Shown: in pieces, positions 18,433-28,824 of the stretch
How positions within the stretch are numbered: position 1 is the first letter of the stretch
How the letters are laid out: each line of letters starts with the position of its first letter
Source of the DNA: Fredinandcohnia quinoae
GTDB taxonomy: Bacteria > Bacillota > Bacilli > Bacillales > Bacillaceae_L
NCBI RefSeq assembly: GCF_022427965.1
Contig: NZ_JAKTTI010000006.1
Coordinates: 1 to 64,000, forward strand
Reading direction: 5' to 3'
Length of the DNA: 64,000 nucleotides
Made by a program: the position numbers and the translations under genes
The notes under the pieces: generated by a model
The model's database searches: none
Seen by the model: the letters and a program-made list of their open reading frames with translations, nothing else
Told to the model about the DNA's origin: nothing

Positions 18433-18448
18433 ATTCTTAATAAAGAAC
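18433..18448. promoter_or_regulatory. Upstream SinR-like operator of the lasso operon
   Basis: ATTCTTAATAAAGAAC, identical to the boxes at 14107 and 35726, lies just beyond the stop of the last EPS gene. It may act with the promoter-proximal box through looping or cooperative binding. No clear terminator separates the EPS operon from the lasso promoter. Confidence 0.65.
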
Positions 18449-18456
18449 AATGTGAT

Positions 18457-19524
18457 CTAAAAATAATTAACTCTATCAAATCCCTTTTTACATAGAAGAA
18501 CTGCATCAGCACACTCTTCCATATTTGAACTTTGGAAATTGTATTTTTCATTTAAATAACTATACTTTTCTAGAATTTTCGCTAAAAAAGCAATGTTTTC
18601 ATCTAGATTCACACCAAAGTTATGAGGATGCCACCAAAGATGATAGATTAGTCCGTGTTTCGCTGCATACTCCATCTCGGATGTAATTCGTCTGAGTTTA
18701 AATTGATTTAAGAATCGTAAGCTTCTAGAGTAAGGTCTTAAAAACCTACTGGAAGGAATATTTATAGGAAATTGTTCTGCTAACTGTTTCCAAGGATATG
18801 TATTATATCCCGAAATATTAAAATAAGCATCTACCAGTCTAAATAATCTTTGAAAAATTGATACATCATCCCATCTTCTTGCTTTATAGAGCCAGCTTGC
18901 TTCATTACCTCGGTAACTTTTTATCCCTAGATCACCACATAAATTTAGATATTCAGTATTGTACTGATTCCTTGGAAAAACAATACTGCCAAGATTGAAC
19001 CCTTTTTTCTTGGCTATATTTATTGCTGATTTTATATCGGCCTTAAACGAATGAATATCTTGCCCTTCTTCCAAGCAATAATAATGCGATAAGGTATGAC
19101 AGCCAATCTGTTGATTTGGATATGACAATATCTTGTTTATAAGTGAGAGCGCAAAATGAAATGGATCACTACTTTCATTTTCCCCAACTGATTCACTTAT
19201 ATGATCATAAGGTGATAAATTCTTATTTTTGTATTGTGGTTGAATCGTAGGTTTGCTGTTTATCAATTCCTTCTTTGTTTCACAAAAAAGAAATCCAACA
19301 GTTGCCCATGTTGCATGTATTTTATATGCATGAAATAATTCTAATATTGCAGGTATTGCTTTCCTAGCACCTAATAAATTTCCTCTATATTCATCAAGTG
19401 TCATTATATCTCTCATACCCCAATATAGCTCAAAATCTAAAGAAATTATTAAAGTACCAGGTTTCACTGCACACCGCCTTATTTGGGGAATATATCCATA
19501 ATACAATCCTTTTTTGTAAACCAT
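18457..19524 (-). CDS. Polysaccharide deacetylase-family protein
   Basis: 355 residues with NodB-type features: the metal-binding Asp motif ISLDFELYWG near the N terminus, HTLSHYYC giving the paired His ligands, and HLWWHPHN near the C terminus. Likely removes acyl groups from an EPS sugar; no signal peptide is seen, so action on a lipid-linked intermediate is possible. The start is uncertain: ATG 19524, or a GTG about 19 codons later (before KPGTLIISLD) with AAGGCGG upstream. Last gene of the EPS operon. Confidence 0.8.
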   Translation of the reverse strand: MVYKKGLYYGYIPQIRRCAVKPGTLIISLDFELYWGMRDIMTLDEYRGNLLGARKAIPAILELFHAYKIHATWATVGFLFCETKKELINSKPTIQPQYKNKNLSPYDHISESVGENESSDPFHFALSLINKILSYPNQQIGCHTLSHYYCLEEGQDIHSFKADIKSAINIAKKKGFNLGSIVFPRNQYNTEYLNLCGDLGIKSYRGNEASWLYKARRWDDVSIFQRLFRLVDAYFNISGYNTYPWKQLAEQFPINIPSSRFLRPYSRSLRFLNQFKLRRITSEMEYAAKHGLIYHLWWHPHNFGVNLDENIAFLAKILEKYSYLNEKYNFQSSNMEECADAVLLCKKGFDRVNYF

Positions 19525-19583
19525 TGCCTTTGAACCTCGCTCTGTATAGAAACTATCAATCCCATAAATCCTGATGACTATTT

Positions 19584-21113
19584 TTAATTTGAAGTTTTCC
19601 TTTTATAAAACCTCCTAAATAATAAACTAGTTATTGATTTTCTCTCAGATCTATTGATTAGGAAGTAATATCCGAAAACAACATATAGAAGTAAGATTAA
19701 TACACCATTTAAACCTAAGGTATACCAATTTTCCACATTTATTATTTTTCGAGTTATTAGCCCGAATACAATGACAATTAGGACTCCCATAATCGGACGT
19801 ATAACTCCACTAAAATATGAAAATAATGGTTGTTTTGTAATATGCGCACTATATAAAGGCGTAAAAATTACATTTTTTAGAATTAAAACAATCGCGCCAG
19901 CTAATGCTATTCCATATAACCCCATACCAAAGTGTTTGCTTAAAGTAAACGCTAAGATAAGATTAAAGACTCCAAGAATTAATGTTACAATTGCTGGGGT
20001 ACGAACTTTATTCAAGGCAACAGGTAGATGGAATAATGGAATTACCGCTACACCCACAACTAAAGGAATAATCAAAATGAGCAGTAAGTCATACAAATTA
20101 ATAAATTCCGTTCCCAACCATACCTGAAGTATTTCTTTTCCCAGACAAATTAAAATACCTATTGGTAAAGCAAAAAGTAGACCATTTAATTTAGTCGAAA
20201 AATTTGAATAAGACTTCAATTCTATTATATTACCTTTAGCGTATAGGGAAACGATAATTGGTGCAAATATTGAAGCAGTACCGCTAGAAACTGTCCTTAT
20301 TATAAGAGGAATTTGCAGTATTGCCGCATATCTTCCCGTTTCGTAAGGACCTACAACTAAATTTGCCACTAACAAATCAATTTGCAAGAAAAGGATGACA
20401 CCAACATGATTGATAGAATTCCATACACCCGAGGATAACAATTCCTTAAGTTTTTGTTTATCGAATAGACTAATATGTATTTTTGCCAAAGGCATTAGCT
20501 TTTTAAAAAAATAACCACCAATAATGAATGCTATTACGCCAGATATTAGAGAAGCTAAATTAACATACCAAATCCTTGGAGTTAATAAGGTTAAGAGTAA
20601 AATAACTGCAATTGTTCGAATAATAATATTTACCGAATTAATTCCATTATTAATATACAGTTTATTAGTGCAGAAGGGACCCGTAGCATATAGCGATCCA
20701 ACAAATGTAAGAATGAATAGTATTCCCCCAACAAATACACTCATCATCACATCAAAGACTAGGTAATTTGGTATATTTACTAATTTATCAACATTTAATC
20801 CAACTATTATTATTGGAATTAACAAAATTATCGATAAAAGTATTGATGAATAAAAATAGGTATTAATATATTTTTGTGCATCTTGATAATTACCCTGCTT
20901 AACTGCGACTGCTATGAATCTCCCTACCATAGAACTTAATGCAACAGTCAAAATTGAAAATGATTGAATGATATTCTGAATTAACGGAATAAATCCATAT
21001 GCTTCTGGACCAAGATTACTAACTATAAATGGTGTCATCCAAAATGCTATAATCATTGAAAAAAATAAAGATACCAAAACTGAGGTAAGATTAGAAAAAA
21101 GTTGATTTCTCAT
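19584..21113 (-). CDS. Polysaccharide flippase (Wzx/EpsK-like)
   Basis: 509 residues, very hydrophobic, with about 12-14 membrane helices and the MATE-like N terminus of the polysaccharide transporter family (FWMTPFIVSNLGPEAYGF). It would flip the lipid-linked EPS repeat unit across the membrane. SD GGTGG lies before the ATG. A 235-base gap upstream (21114-21348) shows no gene. Confidence 0.9.
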   Translation of the reverse strand: MRNQLFSNLTSVLVSLFFSMIIAFWMTPFIVSNLGPEAYGFIPLIQNIIQSFSILTVALSSMVGRFIAVAVKQGNYQDAQKYINTYFYSSILLSIILLIPIIIVGLNVDKLVNIPNYLVFDVMMSVFVGGILFILTFVGSLYATGPFCTNKLYINNGINSVNIIIRTIAVILLLTLLTPRIWYVNLASLISGVIAFIIGGYFFKKLMPLAKIHISLFDKQKLKELLSSGVWNSINHVGVILFLQIDLLVANLVVGPYETGRYAAILQIPLIIRTVSSGTASIFAPIIVSLYAKGNIIELKSYSNFSTKLNGLLFALPIGILICLGKEILQVWLGTEFINLYDLLLILIIPLVVGVAVIPLFHLPVALNKVRTPAIVTLILGVFNLILAFTLSKHFGMGLYGIALAGAIVLILKNVIFTPLYSAHITKQPLFSYFSGVIRPIMGVLIVIVFGLITRKIINVENWYTLGLNGVLILLLYVVFGYYFLINRSERKSITSLLFRRFYKRKTSN

Positions 21114-21348
21114 TTATACACCACCAAAGTTTATGCACATCCTAAAATCTTATTCCAGGTTTATATTTTTGATTTTTTCTTTTACCACAAGAATTTTTTC
21201 AAAAATCCCCGCAACTCTACATGAATATCAAAGTTATAAGGATGCTATAATAAATGATTACATATATGATTTAATTTTACGGAGTCAGGATTTCTAAGGC
21301 TTTTAAATATAGTCTTAGAAACCGAATAATATTTCTTGTAAATTAAAT

Positions 21349-22428
21349 CTAAATCCCCGTTGATGAACATGCTTTTATAAGCGGCTGGTAGAATTTTTTT
21401 AAATTTACATTTGGATAGTCATCTAAATTAATATTCATCAGAAATCGAATTTCTTTATTTAAAGTGTCTAGGTCTACTTTATCCATCATTTTAATGTATC
21501 CAATATTATTAAGGCATGCCTCGTAAACGCCTGAAATTTTCCTGTTAGTATTATCATATACAATGCACGGAGTTTTAGTAATTGCACAGAATATCATACA
21601 ATGTAACCTGTCAGTTACCACCAATTTACTTTTCTTTATTCTCTCCCAAAATTTTTTTAATGTTCTTTCATAGTTTTCTGGCAAACTTTCTTCTAAGGTT
21701 ACATTTACAGTATCAGTTATAATTAATTCATCATAATTTTTCTCGAGAAAATTTATAATCATATCACTTTCATCAATATGAGTGTTTTTTTCAGCATCAT
21801 TTCTTAAACAACAAATAATTCCCTTTCTACTGTGCACAGGAAATTGTTCGTTTAAATATAGAACCATGTCGGGTATAAACCCAATATTATTATTCACAAA
21901 GTGTGTTTTCATCCTTTTAAACGAATTGTATTCACGTGTAAAAATATGAAGATTATTATGATTACTGTAAGTTTTGACAGTTTTCCTTAACATCTTTTCT
22001 CCATATGGTGTATCCGAAAATATCATTGTTTGTGGAAAAGATACAATTTTATTTTTCGGAAAATGTTCGATTACAAATCGCCGAGTATCCTCTAATGATA
22101 TATAAGTATCTGACATATTGCCCCCGCCTAAGATCGTAATAATATCATCTTTTTGGCATATATTTTTAAGTGCTTTCATCCAGGCATATGTTTTAGTACT
22201 TGGAACTAGTATTATTTCATAATCTGGGAAGTTTTCCTCTAAAAAAACTTTATGGGAGTATGTAAGTGCCATATCCCCCAAATTTTGATAAAAGCCTGCT
22301 AAGAATACAAAAAACTTCTTTCTATTTCTATATTTTTCTAAATCTATATCCTCTTTCTTAGTTTTTAGTAAATAAAATAGGGCTGATTTTAGGTCATTCG
22401 GAAGCTTATTTTTGATAAAATGAATCAT
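21349..22428 (-). CDS. Polysaccharide pyruvyl transferase family protein
   Basis: 359 residues with family features FYQNLGDMALTYSHKVFL near the N terminus, ILGGGNMSD, and VTDRLHCMIFCAI toward the C terminus. Such enzymes add a pyruvyl ketal from PEP to a sugar of the repeat unit, giving the polymer negative charge. SD AAGGAG lies nine bases before the ATG. Comparable to EpsI/EpsO of B. subtilis, but the exact acceptor is unknown. Confidence 0.88.
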   Translation of the reverse strand: MIHFIKNKLPNDLKSALFYLLKTKKEDIDLEKYRNRKKFFVFLAGFYQNLGDMALTYSHKVFLEENFPDYEIILVPSTKTYAWMKALKNICQKDDIITILGGGNMSDTYISLEDTRRFVIEHFPKNKIVSFPQTMIFSDTPYGEKMLRKTVKTYSNHNNLHIFTREYNSFKRMKTHFVNNNIGFIPDMVLYLNEQFPVHSRKGIICCLRNDAEKNTHIDESDMIINFLEKNYDELIITDTVNVTLEESLPENYERTLKKFWERIKKSKLVVTDRLHCMIFCAITKTPCIVYDNTNRKISGVYEACLNNIGYIKMMDKVDLDTLNKEIRFLMNINLDDYPNVNLKKFYQPLIKACSSTGI

Positions 22429-22456
22429 TTTATTTCTCCTTAACTATCATTTTTCT

Positions 22457-23536
22457 CTAGAAAATTAATTTAAAGTCTATTTTAAACATATACACCATTT
22501 CATAATAAAAATATCCTGTATACAATACAAAACAGGAATAGTATAGAAAGAGTGACGTTTTTTTATCAAAACAAAAAATTATTATTAGTGGTATAAGAAG
22601 TATGTTAAATATCTGAAAATAAAAAGCAATTCGCGATATGATCCAACTGTAATAAGAAAATACCATGATTATCAAGTTTAGTACTGATAAATTAACGAAA
22701 ATATCACTTTTATTCCAAACTTCTTGTAATCTCTTTCTTTTCCAGAAAGCTAAAATTACCGGAACTGCATGAACGAATATACGTATTATGTTTACACCAC
22801 TATCTTTTTCTGCTAGATAATTTAGGTTATTTTCATATTGAGTTCCAGCCATCACGTTTGAAATAAAAGGTATCAATAAATTAAAGCTTAAGTATCCCAA
22901 TATAGAACATACCGTTAAAATAAAGGTAGACCAACTCCAAGCCTTTCTTCTTATTATAAAATAAACTGGAATCATTATTATTGCAGAACCATGAAAAGTT
23001 GCAGCTAGTAATACGACAAAAAAATATAATTTCCACTTACCCTCTATTACAAGTTTAATTGCGCAAAAAATTATAGCAGCTGCAATAAACTGTCTAATTC
23101 CATTCATTGACAATGCAAAGCAACCAGTAGTAATAAATAAAAATATCCCTAATTCAATTCGTGCACAATATTTGTAAAGCGTCCTAAATACCAATATATT
23201 TATTAAAATTGAAGTAGCAATAATTATAGTTTGAGGATGATTAGAAACATAGTTAAGTAGAACCATTAATACGCCAAAACCAAAGTCCTTTTGTTCCTGA
23301 ACAAGATTCCAGTCAGTGCCTATTTCTACAAAAATTTTCCTGTATGTACCTGTATCTACAAAGCTTTGTCTGAACGCCGCAACAGTTGTAACTATAACAA
23401 AGGACAATGCTATAAAAAGTAGGTTGTTTCTTTTCTTTGATAAAGAATTAGTATTAGGAGACGAATAAACATCTGATAAATATCCAAAAAAATACGAAGA
23501 AAATAACATGCTTAACAATATCATCATAAAATTCAC
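22457..23536 (-). CDS. EpsG-family polysaccharide polymerase
   Basis: 359 residues with around ten membrane helices and the EpsG-family context DTGTYRKIF and NGIRQFIAAAI. Likely the Wzy-type polymerase that joins repeat units on the outer face of the membrane. It sits between glycosyltransferases and the pyruvyl transferase, as expected for a Wzx/Wzy-dependent system. Confidence in the family is high; linkage specificity is unknown. Confidence 0.85.
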   Translation of the reverse strand: MNFMMILLSMLFSSYFFGYLSDVYSSPNTNSLSKKRNNLLFIALSFVIVTTVAAFRQSFVDTGTYRKIFVEIGTDWNLVQEQKDFGFGVLMVLLNYVSNHPQTIIIATSILINILVFRTLYKYCARIELGIFLFITTGCFALSMNGIRQFIAAAIIFCAIKLVIEGKWKLYFFVVLLAATFHGSAIIMIPVYFIIRRKAWSWSTFILTVCSILGYLSFNLLIPFISNVMAGTQYENNLNYLAEKDSGVNIIRIFVHAVPVILAFWKRKRLQEVWNKSDIFVNLSVLNLIIMVFSYYSWIISRIAFYFQIFNILLIPLIIIFCFDKKTSLFLYYSCFVLYTGYFYYEMVYMFKIDFKLIF

Positions 23537-23615
23537 CCTAGTATAACAATTATTAGGTATAGTTTGCCCTTCAAATATTTTAACAAATACTTTTAGAGCA
23601 TAAGCTATACTACAT

Positions 23616-24650
23616 TCATATCTTTCCTCTTATTTTTTGACTTCTATAAATTAATTCGTAAAATAAAAGAAGACCATTTACAGATTGCATTCTTACTAAT
23701 GTACTAAGTATTTTGTTTTTTAGAGATATTGAATTGGGGCAAAAACTATTTTTTAATGTTGTATATTGATTTATAATTCGGGTAATCTCTGACCTTTTGA
23801 GTTTTAAGCTTAACTCTTTATTTAAGCTTATATTCCTAAATGTAGAATCTAAAACACTCATATATAATATAAATCTTTGATTTATAATGAACTCATCTTT
23901 AAATTTCCATTCTTGTAAAAGATTTAGCTTCAAATTGGCTGCACGAAGTTTTAATTCATAAAAGTCTTTATATTTAGCATTTACTAAAGTTATACGTGGT
24001 CTTTGCATATAATGATATAAAGCCTGATCTAAGAATCCAATCCTGTTTATTCTATTCAAAACATGATAATTAAATTCTATATCTTCAATTAGTGACAGCC
24101 CTTTTGTAAACTGGATGTTATTCTCTTTGATAATTGAAAACTTGTACAGTTTATTCCATGCATAGCCTATATAATTATAGAAATTCTCCTTTATCACAAA
24201 CCTATCCATATTCTCCTTTGAAAATACTCCCTTATCAGGATTTGTTACCGTTGTTTTTATTACCCTTTGTTGTATATCTTCAAAATCAGCAAAAAAACCA
24301 AATACTATAAGATCTTGGTCATTCTCTTCCAAGGCATTTATCGCAACTTCTAATAGATTTCCTTCAATATAATCATCACTATCAAGAAAATATATATACT
24401 TTCCCTTAGCATGCTGCATACCATAGTTTCGGGCATCTGACAAACCGCCATTATCTTTGTAATACACTTTTACCCTATTATCATATTTAGCAAATTCCTC
24501 AGCAATTTCACCGCTTTTATCAGGCGAACCATCTATAATGATTATTAACTCAAAGGATTTGTATGATTGCGATAATACACTTCTAATTGATTTCTCGATG
24601 TATTTCTCGACATTATATACTGGCATAATTATACTAACTAAAGAAGACAT
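23616..24650 (-). CDS. Glycosyltransferase family 2
   Basis: 344 residues with a GT-A fold N terminus (VSIIMPVYNVEKYIEKSI), the LDSDDYIEGN nucleotide/metal-binding Asp motif and GGLSDARNYGM. It adds a sugar to the lipid-linked EPS unit. SD GAGGGGG lies before the ATG and the gene is two bases from the preceding GT4 stop, so the two are co-translated. Donor and acceptor cannot be told. Confidence 0.92.
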   Translation of the reverse strand: MSSLVSIIMPVYNVEKYIEKSIRSVLSQSYKSFELIIIIDGSPDKSGEIAEEFAKYDNRVKVYYKDNGGLSDARNYGMQHAKGKYIYFLDSDDYIEGNLLEVAINALEENDQDLIVFGFFADFEDIQQRVIKTTVTNPDKGVFSKENMDRFVIKENFYNYIGYAWNKLYKFSIIKENNIQFTKGLSLIEDIEFNYHVLNRINRIGFLDQALYHYMQRPRITLVNAKYKDFYELKLRAANLKLNLLQEWKFKDEFIINQRFILYMSVLDSTFRNISLNKELSLKLKRSEITRIINQYTTLKNSFCPNSISLKNKILSTLVRMQSVNGLLLFYELIYRSQKIRGKI

Positions 24651-24652
24651 AA

Positions 24653-25762
24653 TTATACCCCCTCAAGTAATTCTTCTACTTCTCTAACTGTTTTTTCAAT
24701 ACTGAAAAAGGATTTTCTTTCATTCGACTTTTCCCTGTAGTATTCTAGGAGTTTTTTGTCTTTTAATAACGTTAACATTCCTTCATGTAAACTAGCTTCA
24801 TCATTTTCAACAATCAGACCATATTCATTATTTTCTCCTAGTATCTCAGTCATCCCAGAACACCTAGTTGTAACTACTGGTAAACCTAAAATAATTGCCT
24901 CAGAAACAGCGGTACTTAGGCCTTCATACCTAGAGGAACATACAAATAGATCACATTGTTTCATATACTTGTATGGATTTTTCTTAAATCCCATTAAATG
25001 AACAGTATCCTGTATATTATTCTCCACAATAAATTCCCTTAATGCTGAATCTCCTGCACCATCCCCAAAAATATACAAAGTATGCATATGACCACTATCT
25101 ATTAATCTCTTGTGTACTCGTAATAATCTATCAAATCCTTTTTCTCGAACTAATCTACCTACCGTACAAACGTTCACTTGATTCTTCTGAAAAATCCCCT
25201 CTTCAACCGGTTCTTCCGAACTACTCTGAATATTCTTCACATCATTTATGTTGTACTTTACATATAATTTATTGCGTATACCGGTAACTTCAGAAAATGA
25301 ATCAATAACCGTTTTAGAAACTCCAACAATTGCATCGTATTGTTCTAAACAAGTTAAAAGTTCCCTATCACTCCAAAAACATGATTTCATTGGGAATTTA
25401 CGCATATCACTATGTAGCCATGCAATTAATCTTGTGTCTTTACCAGAGTAACCGCCTACTATTCTTGTTGGAACACCCTGTAAATAAGCAACAATAATAT
25501 CATATTCATTTTTTATCATAATAGAAAATAATAGTGACGGTGGTAATAGCTTTAATATCTGCGAATTTCCACGAAAAACCCATTTGAAAATAGATTCATA
25601 TTTAACATTAGAATTTAAATAATTCCTATTTACCCCTACATCAAATAATGTCTTTACTGTAATATCAAATTTAGATCTATCTAAGTTATTTACAAGATTC
25701 ACTAGCACCCTTTCAGCTCCACCACCACCAAGAGTATTAATAAAAAATAGTACCTTCTTCAA
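24653..25762 (-). CDS. Glycosyltransferase family 4
   Basis: GT-B glycosyltransferase of 370 residues with the N-terminal loop NTLGGGGAERVLVNL and the C-terminal EGLSTAVSEAIILGLPVV motif (EX7E). A TTG start at 25762 is chosen because GGAG lies eight bases upstream and it yields MKKVLFFINT; another TTG at 25795 abuts the previous stop without a good SD. Confidence 0.9.
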   Translation of the reverse strand: MKKVLFFINTLGGGGAERVLVNLVNNLDRSKFDITVKTLFDVGVNRNYLNSNVKYESIFKWVFRGNSQILKLLPPSLLFSIMIKNEYDIIVAYLQGVPTRIVGGYSGKDTRLIAWLHSDMRKFPMKSCFWSDRELLTCLEQYDAIVGVSKTVIDSFSEVTGIRNKLYVKYNINDVKNIQSSSEEPVEEGIFQKNQVNVCTVGRLVREKGFDRLLRVHKRLIDSGHMHTLYIFGDGAGDSALREFIVENNIQDTVHLMGFKKNPYKYMKQCDLFVCSSRYEGLSTAVSEAIILGLPVVTTRCSGMTEILGENNEYGLIVENDEASLHEGMLTLLKDKKLLEYYREKSNERKSFFSIEKTVREVEELLEGV

Positions 25763-25795
25763 AGAAACCACTCCAGTATTCCGTTTGTACTTCAA

Positions 25796-26593
25796 CTATT
25801 TTATTGTTGATTTATAGGCGTATATAAAATGACTTGGAATTAATCCAATAATAATAGGTCTAAGTGCCATTGGATAGTATCTTAATGGGAACTTTAATAA
25901 CTTATAACCTAATAATCTAATTTGCATTTCATGGATTCGGTATATCATCTTCCTTCTTTTGAAACAATTTAGATCCTCACGAACCTTATATAATCCTTCT
26001 TGTAAAACATTCCCACTAAATCCCGCTTCATAGAATCGAAACCAAAGATCAAGATCTTCAGCACGAATTGTCCTTTTTAATATTGTATAACCACCTAGCG
26101 CATCATATACTTTTCTTCTTACCATAATAGTGGCGTGAGAGAATGGTGAATTTGTTAACAAAGTAAATTTAGATGGATTTTCTATTCCTATTCTTGGCGA
26201 TCTATCACCCTTATCATCAAAAGGAATAAGTCCTGTACCTATAAGATCACAATCTAAATGATTCTCTAAAAAATTAACCTGTTTTTCTAATCTATTTGGC
26301 ATCGAAATATCATCAGCATCCATTCTAGCTACATATTCACCTTCAACATACTTCAAACAGTGATTTAGGCTTGAGGCTAGTCCCAAGTTTTTATCATTCT
26401 GTATTAATAATATTTTTTCTGGATACTTATCCCGATATTCCTTCGCAATTTGATGTGTATTATCTGTCGAGCAATCATCACACATAATCAATTGCCAGTT
26501 TATATAAGTTTGGGATAATATTGATTCTATTGCTTGTGGTATTGTTGCTTCACAATTATAAATCCCCATTATGATTGATACCTTTTTAGACAT
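25796..26593 (-). CDS. Glycosyltransferase family 2
   Basis: 265 residues with the GT-A motifs VSIIMGIYNCEATIPQAIES and ARMDADDISMP (DXD). GAGGG precedes the ATG. The gene overlaps the epimerase end by 8 bases. Part of the EPS assembly set; sugar specificity unknown. Confidence 0.92.
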   Translation of the reverse strand: MSKKVSIIMGIYNCEATIPQAIESILSQTYINWQLIMCDDCSTDNTHQIAKEYRDKYPEKILLIQNDKNLGLASSLNHCLKYVEGEYVARMDADDISMPNRLEKQVNFLENHLDCDLIGTGLIPFDDKGDRSPRIGIENPSKFTLLTNSPFSHATIMVRRKVYDALGGYTILKRTIRAEDLDLWFRFYEAGFSGNVLQEGLYKVREDLNCFKRRKMIYRIHEMQIRLLGYKLLKFPLRYYPMALRPIIIGLIPSHFIYAYKSTIK

Positions 26594-27581
26594 AAGATTT
26601 TACTCCCTCTAGGTTCTCCCGATACCAATCAATTGTAAGTTCAATACCTTTTGAAAAATCATAATCTGGTTGATACCCTAAGAATTTTTTTGCATTACTT
26701 ATATCTGCATTCGAATGTTTAATATCACCATCTATTTCTGGCCCAAACTTCGGTTTAATTTCCTTATTAAGTAAAGTGCATAATTTGTTATACAAATCAA
26801 TTAAATTATCCTGCCCCCCGAACGCAATATTAAAAGCCTTACCTACTGCATCATTACTTGCAATACATGCTTTGATATTAGCTTCTACAACATTTTCTAT
26901 ATATATGAAATCCCTTGATTGTAATCCATCACCATTTATAACAGGTTGTTCATTCATTAATAATTGCTTTACAAACTTTGGAATAACCGCAGCATACGCC
27001 CCGTCTGGGTCTTGGTTACGGCCAAAAACATTGAAATACCTTAGTCCAATACATTGTAAACCATACATTTCCGTATATAGTTTTCCATACTTTTCATTTA
27101 TTTCTTTTGATAATGCATAAGGTGATAGTAAATTTCCTTCTTCCCCCTCAACTTTTGGAAGTTTAGGTGAGTCTCCATATACCGCTGATGATGAAGCATA
27201 TACAAACCGCTTCACTTTTGCTAGCCTTGCTGCATGTAACATATTAGCTGTTCCTTTTATATTATTGTCTTCATATATAAGTGGTTCCTTCATCGAACGG
27301 GGTACTGAGCCAAGTGCTGCTTGATGTAAAACGTAATCTATTGATTCACATGCATGTAAGCATGTTTCAAAATCACGTATATCACCCTCATTAAATTCAA
27401 AATTTGAATCATGAAAAAAGTCTTGAATATTTTCCCTTTTACCTGTGGAAAAGTTATCAAGACCTCTTACTTCATATCCCATTTTTAGTAGTGCTTTTAC
27501 TAGATTGGAACCAATGAACCCAGCAGCCCCTGTAACAAGAAACTTAGTACCTTCTGGGAAAGTCACATTTTCGTATCCCAT
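26586..27581 (-). CDS. NAD-dependent sugar-nucleotide 4-epimerase (SDR)
   Basis: 331-residue extended SDR: Rossmann motif VTGAAGFIGSNL, the Ser/Tyr/Lys catalytic set (SSSAVYGD, SPYALSKE) and GLRYFNVFGRNQDP. The closest recognised type is the UDP-GlcNAc/UDP-GalNAc 4-epimerase group (WbpP-like), but UDP-glucose/galactose cannot be excluded. It supplies an EPS building block. GGGGG lies before the ATG. Confidence 0.88.
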   Translation of the reverse strand: MGYENVTFPEGTKFLVTGAAGFIGSNLVKALLKMGYEVRGLDNFSTGKRENIQDFFHDSNFEFNEGDIRDFETCLHACESIDYVLHQAALGSVPRSMKEPLIYEDNNIKGTANMLHAARLAKVKRFVYASSSAVYGDSPKLPKVEGEEGNLLSPYALSKEINEKYGKLYTEMYGLQCIGLRYFNVFGRNQDPDGAYAAVIPKFVKQLLMNEQPVINGDGLQSRDFIYIENVVEANIKACIASNDAVGKAFNIAFGGQDNLIDLYNKLCTLLNKEIKPKFGPEIDGDIKHSNADISNAKKFLGYQPDYDFSKGIELTIDWYRENLEGVKSYV

Positions 27582-27660
27582 ATCATAGCCCCCAATATAA
27601 ATAATTCATTATCTCTTATTATTTTCTAGAAAAAATACTTCGACTTATATTGTGCATTCA

Positions 27661-28824
27661 TCAAGCACTTCCCTGTCTATTGATAAGCCATTTTCGATTT
27701 TCAATCATTTTTTCTAGCAGTTTAGTATGGTCAAAATTCTCCTCGACCAATTTCCTAGCATTGAATCCTATCTTTTCTCTTAATATCCTGTTTTTATAAA
27801 GCAATTCTATTTTTTTAACTAAGTGGTCAACGGATTTCACAGGGACTAAATATCCTGTGACACCATCGACGATCCCATTTTGTGGACCTGGAATATCAGA
27901 GGCAATGACGGGAACCCCCATTGCTCCCGCTTCAATGACGACATTTCCAAAGCCTTCACGGTAACTAGGGAAGACGAATACATCCATTGCAGCCAAATAT
28001 TTTTCTCCTTCATCAGTCCAACCAACCTTAAGTACATCTTCAGATTCCTCAAACCATGATAGTAATCTCGGATCAACAGTTTTTGGTTTCTCATTAGGGC
28101 CAACAAATAATAGTTTCGTATTTGGATATTTTTGATTGATGTTTTGAAATGCTAAGATTAATTCATTGAATCCTTTTTCTGCACCAACTCTACCGAAAAA
28201 GCCAATAATCACAGTAGTTTCAGATATGTTATATTTCTTACGAATATCAATGTTATACTCTTGTTTTTTATTAATATCAAATTTCTTTAGGTTAACACCA
28301 CTTGCACTTCCATTCCATACAACCCTGCTTTTTTCTATGTTGTATATCCCTTCATTCCGACAAAAGATAAGATTTCCATGACTATCCGGTTGTATATCCG
28401 TTGATAAGCTACATACCAATTTTTCAATTATTTTAAAGATCCTTCGTTTCATTCCTGTCATTCCAACGTATATAATACCCCATTGACAATAGAGCCTAAT
28501 TGGCACTCTAGCAAACCAAGATGCAAGGGATGTATATAATGAAGCATTCGGTGTTGAATACTGGATAATATCGAATTTTTCTTTTTTGATTGCTTTATAG
28601 ATTGAAAAGATTGCCAAAATAGAACTCCAAATATTAACTCCTCTTGACATGCGAACTGGGATGCAATTCACATATTCAGGGACTGACTTAATAAACTCAT
28701 CATCCATATCGCATAATAATGTGACATCAAAACCATTTTTATGAAAATCTTCAAGACTCCATATAATAAATTGATGCATAGTTAACGATATTGTTGTTAC
28801 GATACAGATTTTTTTACGTTTCAT
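27661..28824 (-). CDS. Glycosyltransferase family 4
   Basis: 387 residues, GT-B fold. The C-terminal domain has FGRVGAEKGFNELI, FVGPNEKP and the EX7E region FPSYREGFGNVVIEAGAMGVP. Start codon overlaps the end of the transketolase C-terminal gene by 11 bases. A frame-shifted minus-strand shadow within 27846-28106 is not a gene. Confidence 0.9.
   Translation of the reverse strand: MKRKKICIVTTISLTMHQFIIWSLEDFHKNGFDVTLLCDMDDEFIKSVPEYVNCIPVRMSRGVNIWSSILAIFSIYKAIKKEKFDIIQYSTPNASLYTSLASWFARVPIRLYCQWGIIYVGMTGMKRRIFKIIEKLVCSLSTDIQPDSHGNLIFCRNEGIYNIEKSRVVWNGSASGVNLKKFDINKKQEYNIDIRKKYNISETTVIIGFFGRVGAEKGFNELILAFQNINQKYPNTKLLFVGPNEKPKTVDPRLLSWFEESEDVLKVGWTDEGEKYLAAMDVFVFPSYREGFGNVVIEAGAMGVPVIASDIPGPQNGIVDGVTGYLVPVKSVDHLVKKIELLYKNRILREKIGFNARKLVEENFDHTKLLEKMIENRKWLINRQGSA

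Noticed and set aside
27846-28106. 86-residue minus-strand frame within a glycosyltransferase
   Set aside because: Shadow of the glycosyltransferase frame, no SD and no family resemblance.
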